A DNA stretch of 64,000 nucleotides, taken from the NCBI RefSeq assembly GCF_011634775.1, contig NZ_JAALXT010000001.1:930001-994000 (forward strand), written 5' to 3'. The notes beneath the pieces are model-generated. The model saw only the letters and a list, made by a program, of their open reading frames with translations, had not been told where the DNA came from and searched no databases. Positions 27,884 through 36,131 of this stretch are shown here, one piece after another (the first letter of the stretch is position 1; every line of letters starts with the position of its first letter). This stretch comes from Thalassoroseus pseudoceratinae (GTDB taxonomy: Bacteria; Planctomycetota; Planctomycetia; Planctomycetales; Planctomycetaceae). The translations under genes and the position numbers were made by a program.

Positions 27884-29242
27884 CTACGCTTTCAAGGTCC
27901 CGGTCATTTCAACAAGCCGAGATAGTGACATTTGATGACGGCTCAGCACGGTCAAGACATGAGCCAAGACGCCGATGGCATCGCACGTCGGCGAAGGGTT
28001 GGCGATCCAAACCCGACCGCTTTCCCCACCACCGAGGACGGCATTGTGATCTCGCATTGCCTGCGCCATTTCCGCGTGACTTCCGCCACCTCTCACCCAA
28101 GAAATCCCCTGGCGGATCAACTGCGGTTCGACTTCCGTCGGCGTGTGTGGCTCCAGCACAACGGGACGGCGAGGAACCTCGGTTTGCAGAGACTCCACGA
28201 GCAACGGCAGCAGAGTCCAAGCCGAAAGCAATTCGCCACCTTCGGTGATGAATGAACACCGTCCGCCATCATCGTCGATGAGAATTCCCAAGTCAGCTTG
28301 CGACTCGTGAACCGCTTCGGCCACGCGAGCCACATCGGAGTCCGTAATCTCGTTCACGTCCCGCACACGACGGGGAATATTGACCGAGACGAATCGGTAG
28401 GATCGCTCATCAAAAATCGAGGCAAGAGTTCGCATCATCATCGGAACGGAACAACCGACCACAACGGTGAACGGAGCCAACACCGGAAAAAGATTCGAAA
28501 GCCCCGTGGTGTATTCGTCCGAGATCCGACACGCCGACTGCACGCCTGCATTCCGAGTCGGGCGGTGATAGGGGTCGCGGACCGCATGCTCGATGTCGGC
28601 CAACGTGATCGACTCCCAATCCGACCGTGATCGGGAAATCGGTGTCCCGTCGGTACCGACGAAGTCCATGCCAATTCGGGACGGATCACACCCCGCACCG
28701 GTGACCAGCAAACCGCCAACCGCGTTGAACTGTTCGACCGCAAATTGCAATGCTGGTTTGGCCGTCAAACCGATATCGAGCACATCGCAACTCATCCGAC
28801 GGAGTCCCTGAACGGCTCCGCTGAAGATATCCGGAGCGGACGGGCGATCGTCATAACCAACCACAATCGAAGGGTTCACCGACCGGTTGGAATTCGCCCC
28901 GTCAGCCGCTGACTCGACCATGCGTCCAACCAACGGACTTCGTGACCACAACACACTTGCAAACGCCGCCGCAATCAACTCCGCTTGCCGACGAGTGAGT
29001 TCATTCAAATACACCCCTCGCACGCCCTCGTCGTTGAACAAGTCACAGGGGACGGCTCGACGTTCAGTCTGCTGCAATCGGTCAATAGTGTCTTGAGGCA
29101 GATGCCCGGTTTCGGAGCGGAAGGGGCAATCGCGGCAAGCGGGATAAAACGCCGCCATCCGTGCCAAATGAACCGATCGCGAAATCGTGTGCGTTTCGCC
29201 CGGACAGATGTAAGTTGTTTCGTTCGGCGGGTCGAACGGCAT
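27884..29242 (-). CDS. Phosphohexomutase-like protein with Cys-rich N-terminus and altered active site
   Basis: About 452 residues, following the alpha-D-phosphohexomutase pattern (phosphomannomutase/phosphoglucomutase). At the phospho-serine loop, where the family has TASHNP, it reads LLVTGAGCDPSRIGMDFVG, with no Ser at that place. The metal loop DGDADR reads DDDGGR, losing the third Asp. The sugar loop keeps GGGESGRVW. The first 45 residues carry Cys13, Cys36 and Cys39 with His18 and His25 (ICPGETHTIS, YPACRDCPFR), a possible metal site not present in standard mutases. It may be non-catalytic or a different enzyme. ATG 29242 lies 105 bases from the divergent holA. Confidence 0.75.
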   Translation of the reverse strand: MPFDPPNETTYICPGETHTISRSVHLARMAAFYPACRDCPFRSETGHLPQDTIDRLQQTERRAVPCDLFNDEGVRGVYLNELTRRQAELIAAAFASVLWSRSPLVGRMVESAADGANSNRSVNPSIVVGYDDRPSAPDIFSGAVQGLRRMSCDVLDIGLTAKPALQFAVEQFNAVGGLLVTGAGCDPSRIGMDFVGTDGTPISRSRSDWESITLADIEHAVRDPYHRPTRNAGVQSACRISDEYTTGLSNLFPVLAPFTVVVGCSVPMMMRTLASIFDERSYRFVSVNIPRRVRDVNEITDSDVARVAEAVHESQADLGILIDDDGGRCSFITEGGELLSAWTLLPLLVESLQTEVPRRPVVLEPHTPTEVEPQLIRQGISWVRGGGSHAEMAQAMRDHNAVLGGGESGRVWIANPSPTCDAIGVLAHVLTVLSRHQMSLSRLVEMTGTLKA

Positions 29243-29347
29243 GCGTTCCCGTTCGTGAAATTGGCGGTATTGCAAGTTTGAGATCGATGACGGACAATCA
29301 GCGAACTCTACGTCCAATTCGTCAGTTTCGTCAAGAACGATTGATCG

Positions 29348-30379
29348 ATGCCCACCACCGCGTCCGCGTTCCTGAAATCTCCAACAGACAACGTCGGTCC
29401 CGTTGTGGCCGCCTTTGGAGCGGAACGCTTTCTGCAACACGCCGTCGTCAAGGAACTCATTACGCAGATTCTCGGTGAGGATGCGGATGATGAAATGGGC
29501 CTGACGCGGTTCGACGGCAAAGACGCCGAGTTTCAAACCGTCTCCGACGAACTTCGCACGCTTTCCATGTTCGGCGATCGACGAATTGTCATCGTCGACG
29601 GTGCCGATGATTTCGTGACTAAACATCGGTCAAATCTCGAACGGTATGTCGGTTCGCCGGCAAAGAAATCGGTGCTGGTGTTGGTCGTCAAGAAGTGGCC
29701 CAAGACGACGAAACTCTACAAAGCCGTCGAGAAGCAGGGCACGAACATCGGTTGCGAAGCCCCGAAGGAAAGCGATCTACCGCGATGGTTGGGGTCGCTA
29801 TGTGAACTTCGCTACGAGAAGAAACTTCCCGCTTCCTCGGCGATGGTTTTGCTCGAACTGGCGGGTACGAACTTGAGTCAGTTGGACATGGAGTTGGCCA
29901 AGCTCAGCAACTACGTCGGCGATCGGGCCGAGATTTCTCGTGAAGACGTGACCGCACTCGTGGGTGGCTGGCGAGCGGAAACCACCTGGGAACTGATCGA
30001 CGATGTCCTCGCTGGGAATGCCGACGGTGCATTGACGAGCCTCGATAAATTGCTCGCCGCCCGAGAGGCCCCACTTCGAATTCTCGGCGGATTGACGTTC
30101 AAATTTCGCCAGTTCGCCATCGCCACGGAGATGTCGAGGCAGGGCAGTTCGCTCGGTTCAGCGTTGCAATCGGCGGGCATCTGGCGGAATCAAATTGCGG
30201 ATGCGGAACGGTATCTTCGCCGGATCGGACGTCCACGTGCGGAAAAGATCCAAACGTGGCTGCTCCAAACTCGCGATCGGCTCGCAGGTGGTGCGGGAAA
30301 CATCAACCCAACGCAAGCCCGCATTGAACTCGAACAATTGCTGATTCGATTGGCCGGTCTGGAACCGACCCATCGTTAG
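29348..30379 (+). CDS. holA: DNA polymerase III subunit delta
   Basis: A 343-residue clamp-loader wrench subunit. Typical features are FGAERFLQHAVVKELI near the N-terminus, the delta-type VSDELRTLSMFGDRRIVIVDGAD, LPRWLGSLCE, and a C-terminal helical domain (LSQLDMELAKLSNYVGD, TTWELIDDVLAGN, APLRILGGLTFKFRQF). Its partner HolB is encoded about 10 kb away in this window on the opposite strand. It ends 23 bases from the convergent toroid protein gene. Confidence 0.9.
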   Translation: MPTTASAFLKSPTDNVGPVVAAFGAERFLQHAVVKELITQILGEDADDEMGLTRFDGKDAEFQTVSDELRTLSMFGDRRIVIVDGADDFVTKHRSNLERYVGSPAKKSVLVLVVKKWPKTTKLYKAVEKQGTNIGCEAPKESDLPRWLGSLCELRYEKKLPASSAMVLLELAGTNLSQLDMELAKLSNYVGDRAEISREDVTALVGGWRAETTWELIDDVLAGNADGALTSLDKLLAAREAPLRILGGLTFKFRQFAIATEMSRQGSSLGSALQSAGIWRNQIADAERYLRRIGRPRAEKIQTWLLQTRDRLAGGAGNINPTQARIELEQLLIRLAGLEPTHR

Positions 30380-30402
30380 ACATCGTGATGCGAATCAGGT
30401 CG

Positions 30403-33120
30403 TCATTCGGAAGGCAATGGCAGCGGAACTGGTTCCGGGCGTGATTTGTAAAGCGGCATGAAGCGGTACGTTCCCTCGAGACAGAGAATCGACATCGAGG
30501 TCGAGTACACGCGACCGCCGTATCCGCCCCAGCGTCCACGCGGGTCCCAACTGCCGAGAAATTCGTCATCTTCCCGCTGATCGACAACCAACATATCCCG
30601 CAGGGGGCTGTACCACTTTTGAAACGGCACGCCGCCATATTGAAACATCGCCAGTGTGCCGTAATACCAGTAGTACACGTCGTATTCTGTGCGGGCTGGT
30701 CGATGCTTCGTCAGGTACTCGACAGCTTCCTCGCTAGCGGGATTGTCCCGCAACATGCCCAGCATTTGTTTGCAGAACAGTGCTTCGGCGGTCATCGTTG
30801 GCGTCGGGGCTTCCTGACCGGCAATCTGAACGTGATACGCCGCCAACCCTTTGTTTTCCCCTAAGCTGCGATCATTGAGAAATTTGATCATCAAATCCTT
30901 GGACCGCGACGGCACTTCAATCCCAGCAAGTTCCGCACTCTTGAGAGCCATCAAGTTCCAACCGAAGATGCTCATGTCACTCGTTTGCCCCTTCTGATAC
31001 CGCCAACCGCCATCCCGATCGTTTTGTTGATTCAAGATGTAGTCAACGGCCTTTTGGAGCGGCAAACGAAGCGGACTCGGTTGCGACGGTGATTTTCGCA
31101 TCCCGTACGCTTCTGCCATCGCGTAGGTCGCCATTGCATGGCTATACATTCGAGCGTAATGGGTGGCGTCGGCACCGAGAAATCCATCCTCTTGCTGATT
31201 CTCAATCAGCCAACGCAAAGCCGACGCGACTTCTTCTTGGTACTGTCCACGCTCGTGCGTGTAGTTCGCACCGAGGAACGCCAGAATTGCCAACGCTGTC
31301 ACGCCGGATTCCGCCCGCGAGCCGGGAATGCCATCCTTGATCGGTGCGCCACGAGTGTCCAACCCGCTGGCACCAATGACGACATTTCCGCCGCCAAAAT
31401 CGCTGGCAATCCACGCACCTGCTTCGGATTGATTTGCAGCCAACCACTCCAACCCGCGTTCCACCGCTTGTTCGGATTCGGCCGTTCCACCATAACTCAG
31501 CACAGCTTTTTCCCGTGCCTCAGCATTTCGGAACTGGTACAAAGGCGGCAAACCCGCGCGACGAATCGGATCGAAATCGCCACCGCGTGCCAGTTTTGGC
31601 ATGTCCGGTTTCGGCGATGTTGGCAGCGTCGGTGCCCGACTTGGGGCAGTCGGCGTGGGAAGCTTCGGGGTGTCGCTACGTCGGTAGCGTTGGATGGGCT
31701 CATCCAATTTCGTCATTCGCTCGGGACGAGTTCTCAGCGGTGTTCGGACCGTTTCTGGCTTGGTGTCCGCACCACGCGGTTGCAACGGAGCCAACGGAAC
31801 TTCTGTCGAGACGCCAGGCGTGTCGAGTTTCGCCACGGCCCGATCGGGTTTCTTGAGAAACTCTCGTGGATCGTCCACTGTTTTTTGTCGGGTAATCTGA
31901 GCCTGGGGATCGAAATTTCGCGGCTGTGACGACACAACTTCGCGACGGGGTTGAGGCGTGACTTTCGTACCGACTTCCATCTCTCGATCTGGTGTCGACC
32001 GTGTCGGCTGCGGGATCGGACGGACCGCATTTGGAATCGTAATTTGCTCGGGATTGGTCAACGGAATCGCGGCCGTGGCTTTCGCGACGGCACGTTCCAA
32101 ATCATCTCGAAACGCCTTTGGCACATCCGCCGGCATTGCGGGGATTGCCCCGGCATCAGTGACGAGTGGCGTTTCCTGTGGTCGCGCCGTTCCCGTCCGA
32201 TCCGGCAGTGATGTCTCAATTCCGCGGCGGTCTTCTGGAATCGCTCGACTCACCACCGGCCGTTGGTTCGGCGAATTCGCAGATTCGATTGGAGCGAGTG
32301 GCGTCAACGTCGTGTCGGCCGGGCTGGTTAATTTCGCCATCGATTCGCTCGGAGGCCGCGCTGTCTCCGGATCGGTCTGCAACTCCTCGGGGAGAACATT
32401 CAAGTCGGAAACAGTCGGTGAATCGACACTGTTGTTCTGACTCGCAATGCGGGCGTTCTCCAGTTGAGCCGGTGTCCGGTTGGGCACGGCTCGGGGAATC
32501 GACGGAGTCGGTGGATTCGGCTGCGGACCGAGCGGAAGTTGGTCTGGCTGGGCCAAATTCGTAGGTGCGACGCTGGCATGCATCTCTGCTTCCGACCGTT
32601 CCGCGTCGGGTCGATCGGCTTGCGAATCGGGAAGGGTGTCCAAGTCGGGAGCGGTCTGCGTGGATTCGACCTCCACTTGCTCACGATCCGGTTGATCGAT
32701 CGCGAACGGATCCGACGCCGAATGATCGACACGACTCAATTCACTGTCGGCCGGTGTCGGCAGATCATTCCAAAACGCATCGGAGCCGACTTGCGGGGCA
32801 TCGTAGGCTTCTTCAGACAGGATCGTCAGTTCGAGCGTTTCGTTTTCCTGCGGTTCGGCGGGTTCATCGTCTCGACTGCTCGCAATCGAGGGTGCTACCG
32901 CAACCCAACTGAGAGTCGAAAAAACGTGCAGCATCGTCGAAAAAACCAGGGCTTTGATCAACGCATGACGCTCTCCCCAGCGTGTCGTCAACAACGCCAG
33001 CAGGTACAGAACCGACATTGCCAAGCCGATCCACAACCCCTGCGTGACCGCGGCCCGTTCGACTCCCATCGAGAGCGACAGCCAGTCGACGAGGTCGAGT
33101 CCCTCGGCATTCAACGGCAT
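30403..33120 (-). CDS. TonB-like anchored, proline-rich protein with squalene-cyclase-fold domain
   Basis: A 905-residue membrane protein. Two helices (about 29-46 and 56-78) flank a basic cytoplasmic loop (RWGERHALIK). The second helix contains Ser61-x3-His65 (VFSTMLHVF), the spacing of the TonB Ser16/His20 motif, and is followed by a strand-like segment (ETLELTIL) like the one after the TonB anchor. A low-complexity Pro/Thr-rich linker spans about 85-520, then terpenoid-cyclase-type repeats (RGLEWLAANQSEAGAW, LRWLIENQQEDGFLG, QQNDRDGGWRY) to the end. The exbD gene lies 61 bases upstream, supporting an energy-coupled role. The toroid has no recognisable cyclase DXDD motif. Repeat proteins of this type are common in planctomycetes with unknown function. 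Confidence 0.8.
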   Translation of the reverse strand: MPLNAEGLDLVDWLSLSMGVERAAVTQGLWIGLAMSVLYLLALLTTRWGERHALIKALVFSTMLHVFSTLSWVAVAPSIASSRDDEPAEPQENETLELTILSEEAYDAPQVGSDAFWNDLPTPADSELSRVDHSASDPFAIDQPDREQVEVESTQTAPDLDTLPDSQADRPDAERSEAEMHASVAPTNLAQPDQLPLGPQPNPPTPSIPRAVPNRTPAQLENARIASQNNSVDSPTVSDLNVLPEELQTDPETARPPSESMAKLTSPADTTLTPLAPIESANSPNQRPVVSRAIPEDRRGIETSLPDRTGTARPQETPLVTDAGAIPAMPADVPKAFRDDLERAVAKATAAIPLTNPEQITIPNAVRPIPQPTRSTPDREMEVGTKVTPQPRREVVSSQPRNFDPQAQITRQKTVDDPREFLKKPDRAVAKLDTPGVSTEVPLAPLQPRGADTKPETVRTPLRTRPERMTKLDEPIQRYRRSDTPKLPTPTAPSRAPTLPTSPKPDMPKLARGGDFDPIRRAGLPPLYQFRNAEAREKAVLSYGGTAESEQAVERGLEWLAANQSEAGAWIASDFGGGNVVIGASGLDTRGAPIKDGIPGSRAESGVTALAILAFLGANYTHERGQYQEEVASALRWLIENQQEDGFLGADATHYARMYSHAMATYAMAEAYGMRKSPSQPSPLRLPLQKAVDYILNQQNDRDGGWRYQKGQTSDMSIFGWNLMALKSAELAGIEVPSRSKDLMIKFLNDRSLGENKGLAAYHVQIAGQEAPTPTMTAEALFCKQMLGMLRDNPASEEAVEYLTKHRPARTEYDVYYWYYGTLAMFQYGGVPFQKWYSPLRDMLVVDQREDDEFLGSWDPRGRWGGYGGRVYSTSMSILCLEGTYRFMPLYKSRPEPVPLPLPSE

Positions 33121-33181
33121 GGCTGGATTCCTTTCTGCGCTCTCACAACAGCGAACAACAGTCTGAGCACGGGATTGTCGA

Positions 33182-33613
33182 CTACGGATTCCCCGACGAA
33201 CTCAACGTACGAGCCGCCAACGTAAATCGTTTGATCTTGAGACGTTTACACACATCGATAATGTCCACAACTCGTTGCAAATTCGTATCCGACTCACCGC
33301 CGATGACAACAGCTTGCTCAGCGTAATTCTGTTTCTTCGCGGCGAGCAATTGCTCAAGCTCTTCCAATGTCACCACTTTTTGATTCACTAGGAGCACACC
33401 ATCTTGGCGAATCGCAATTCGCACCGGATCAGGCCCCGGGGTCAACGCAGTCGCTTCCGTTCGAGTCGCAGCCAGTTCGATGTCGAACATGGTCAGATTA
33501 TCATCAGCGAATTGTGTGCCGACCATGAAGAAAATGATTAACAGGAACACAATGTCGATCATCGGCGTCAAATTCAGCGACGGTTCTTCGACCGACTCGG
33601 TTTTCAGGGGCAT
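33182..33613 (-). CDS. exbD: ExbD/TolR-family biopolymer transport protein
   Basis: A 143-residue protein with a single N-terminal membrane helix. SLNLTPMIDIVFLLIIFFMVG holds the conserved Asp that forms the proton path with ExbB. The periplasmic domain has the usual ExbD pattern (VRIAIRQDGVLLVNQK, VVIGGESDTNLQRVVDIID). No exbB is adjacent; an ExbB-like gene occurs at 44700-45626. It is the first gene of a two-gene operon with the TonB-like toroid protein. Its start codon overlaps the possible start of the divergent mutY in the tetranucleotide CATG. Confidence 0.9.
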   Translation of the reverse strand: MPLKTESVEEPSLNLTPMIDIVFLLIIFFMVGTQFADDNLTMFDIELAATRTEATALTPGPDPVRIAIRQDGVLLVNQKVVTLEELEQLLAAKKQNYAEQAVVIGGESDTNLQRVVDIIDVCKRLKIKRFTLAARTLSSSGNP

Positions 33614-35021
33614 GGCTAGATTTCGTCGGCTGAAGAATTATGACATAACCGTTGACAAACAAAAGGCTTACACCCACAATCGCCTGCAAATTCTAATCCA
33701 TAATCATTCGAACCGCCTTGTCGGTGCCATTATAGATATCGGAAATTCACCGCGAAACAGCAAGGGCAAAAACAAAACGACAGTCTCCAACCCTCAGAAC
33801 GAAGGACTCCGCTTCATCGACGATTCAGCCTCGAATTCGGTTCCCGATCTCTTCGATTCTCCTCGAAAAACCGCCCTTCGGCGAAACCTTAAAAGTTGGT
33901 ACCGGAAAAAACGGCGGGAGTTGCCCTGGCGAGACACGTCGGAACCGTACCGCATTTGGATCAGCGAAATCATGCTGCAACAGACAACCGTTGCAGCGGT
34001 GATCCCATATTACCATCGTTTTTTTGAACGACTGCCGGACTTGGTCGATCTGGCGACGGCCGACGAAGACGCGGTTTTGCAGCTTTGGGAGGGTTTGGGT
34101 TATTACAGTCGAGCACGGAACCTGCACAAGGCTGCGAAGCTGTTGATCGATGAGTTCGATGGCGAGTTTCCACGCGATGTGGCGACCTTACAGAAGCTCC
34201 CCGGAATCGGACGCTACACCGCCGGAGCGATTGCCTCGTTCGCATTTGGAGTCCGAGCCCCGATTGTCGAAGCCAACACACTTCGTTTGTACAGTCGCCT
34301 GCTCGCGTATCGGGATGATCCAAAATCAACCGCCGGACAACGCCTATTGTGGCAATTCGCTGAGGATATTCTGCCAAAAACCGACGTGGGGGACTTCAAT
34401 CATGCGTTGATGGACCTGGGAGCGACCGTCTGCCGACCAAGTGAGCCGGATTGCCCCGAGTGTCCACTCGTTCGTGTCTGCAGGACCGCGGAACTTGGCT
34501 TGCAAGCGGAGATACCGCTCGCCAAGCAGAAACCGCAAATCACGGATCTCACCGAAGTCTGCTTTGCAATTCGACATGGTGATGAATACCTGCTTCGTCG
34601 CCGCCAAGCTGGAGAGTGGTGGACCGGGCTGTGGGATTTCCCCCGGCTTTCCCTTACGGCGGAAGAAGTTGCAACGTTAGGAATCGGTTCTGGCCAACGA
34701 AATCCAAAGCGTTCAAAGTCGAAGATGTTACCAGGATTGGAACTGATTCCATCCGCAGTCAACGACCGACTGAAACAGGAAGTGAGTACGTTGACGGGCG
34801 TCGAAATCCACACGGGCGAACTTTTGGAAGTCCTAAAGCATGGTGTGACCCGTTACCGAATTCGTCTGCTCTGTTTCAAAGCTGATTATGCACAGGGAAC
34901 GATTCGCTCCGACGCCGAGTTAGAGTGGGTCCATCCCGATGCGTTTTCGGAATTCGCCCTCACCAAGACGGCCCGGCAGTTGGCGAACCGGCTTACGCCC
35001 GATCGAACGGAAACGCAATGA
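33612..35021 (+). CDS. mutY: Adenine DNA glycosylase MutY
   Basis: About 469 residues from the ATG at 33612. Helix-hairpin-helix LQKLPGIGRYTAGAIASFAFG, catalytic Glu in ISEIMLQQTTV (about 119), [4Fe-4S] Cys in C-x6-C-x2-C-x5-C (CRPSEPDCPECPLVRVC) and a C-terminal NUDIX-like domain. It removes adenine opposite 8-oxoguanine. The position of the catalytic Asp (LDGNVKR in E. coli) reads VEANTLR, so Asp is replaced by Glu (about 220). The start is uncertain: the first about 85 residues precede any homology and this ATG shares CATG with the divergent exbD start. I see no better ATG before the domain. The 3' end overlaps epmA by 29 bases, tail to tail. Confidence 0.88.
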   Translation: MARFRRLKNYDITVDKQKAYTHNRLQILIHNHSNRLVGAIIDIGNSPRNSKGKNKTTVSNPQNEGLRFIDDSASNSVPDLFDSPRKTALRRNLKSWYRKKRRELPWRDTSEPYRIWISEIMLQQTTVAAVIPYYHRFFERLPDLVDLATADEDAVLQLWEGLGYYSRARNLHKAAKLLIDEFDGEFPRDVATLQKLPGIGRYTAGAIASFAFGVRAPIVEANTLRLYSRLLAYRDDPKSTAGQRLLWQFAEDILPKTDVGDFNHALMDLGATVCRPSEPDCPECPLVRVCRTAELGLQAEIPLAKQKPQITDLTEVCFAIRHGDEYLLRRRQAGEWWTGLWDFPRLSLTAEEVATLGIGSGQRNPKRSKSKMLPGLELIPSAVNDRLKQEVSTLTGVEIHTGELLEVLKHGVTRYRIRLLCFKADYAQGTIRSDAELEWVHPDAFSEFALTKTARQLANRLTPDRTETQ

Positions 35022-35973
35022 CATCGGCGATGTCCTCGCTGTTTTCCAGCAAGAGCAAAAGCCGATCAAATCCCAACGCCACTCCTGAACTTGCCGGCAA
35101 GCCTGACTCCATTGCATCGAGGAGACGATTCGAAGTCGGCAACGCGGCCTTTCCGTTGGCCATTCGGATTTCATTCTCCCGACCGATTCTTCGACGCAAT
35201 TCCACGGGATCGATGAGTTCATTGTATCCGTTACAAATCTCGACCCCGCGAATGTACAATTCGAACCGCTCGGCCACCGGCGGCGAGTCGGACCGAATTT
35301 TCGCCAACGCTGCCTGACTGGCCGGGTAATCGTACAAGAAGCATGGTTTTTCTTGACCGAGATGTGGCTCCACCAACTCCGCCAACAGAAAATTCAGCCA
35401 CTCATCGCGATCGTTTCCAAAAGTGCTCGGTGCCGATGACGAATGCCGGTCCGCTATCTCGCGAAGCTCTGACACCTCACAGCTCAAAACCCGCTGTCCC
35501 GTGAACCGCTCAAACGCTTCGTCATACGTCAGGCGTTCAATTTCGGTGATGCCGACGAGTGTTGGGGAAACTTTCCGAAGTAGACTCTCAGTGAAATCCA
35601 TTTGCCGATGGTGATCGTCGCCGACCTGATACCACTCGATCATCGTGAATTCGGGATTGTGAAGCCGTCCGGATTCTCCCTGTCGGAAGACTTTGCCGAT
35701 CTGAAAAATCGCTTCCGCTCCGGCGGCGAGCAGCCGTTTCATAGCGAATTCAGGCGAGGTTTGCAGGAAGATTGGTTTCGCCTTGGTGGCGTCTGTGCCA
35801 TGCGTCACAAACGGATCGAGATGAGCATCAACGACTGTGTCATGCGAGAGAATGGGCGTTTCGACTTCCCAGTATCCCGCGTCGTGAAACGCCGCTCGAA
35901 TCGACTTCAACAACTCCGCACGCCGGCGGAGCGTCTCCAATTTTGCGGTCGGACGGAAATCGTTTGAGGTCAT
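34993..35973 (-). CDS. epmA: Elongation factor P-(R)-beta-lysine ligase-like protein
   Basis: About 326 residues, the size of E. coli EpmA (GenX/PoxA). It is a class II lysyl-tRNA synthetase catalytic core without the anticodon domain. Motif 2 is FRQGESGRLHNPEFTMIEWY and motif 3 GLPASSGVALGFDRLLLL; ELYIRGVEICNGYNEL is also a family block. The family adds beta-lysine to a conserved Lys of elongation factor P. No epmB or efp is visible in the window. ATG 35973 (MTSNDFRPT) gives the family length. Confidence 0.9.
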   Translation of the reverse strand: MTSNDFRPTAKLETLRRRAELLKSIRAAFHDAGYWEVETPILSHDTVVDAHLDPFVTHGTDATKAKPIFLQTSPEFAMKRLLAAGAEAIFQIGKVFRQGESGRLHNPEFTMIEWYQVGDDHHRQMDFTESLLRKVSPTLVGITEIERLTYDEAFERFTGQRVLSCEVSELREIADRHSSSAPSTFGNDRDEWLNFLLAELVEPHLGQEKPCFLYDYPASQAALAKIRSDSPPVAERFELYIRGVEICNGYNELIDPVELRRRIGRENEIRMANGKAALPTSNRLLDAMESGLPASSGVALGFDRLLLLLENSEDIADVIAFPFDRA

Positions 35974-36131
35974 AACAATGGATTCTCGAAATCCCGTCGT
36001 GGACGGGCAGGGCATGAACTACGGGAACGACTCTGGCCCCGAAGTCCGCAATCACCAATTCAATCCCTTTTCCATTTGGTGGCTTCGGACTAGGATGCTT
36101 TGCCAGGTGTATTTTGAAAAAGGCTGAGGTC

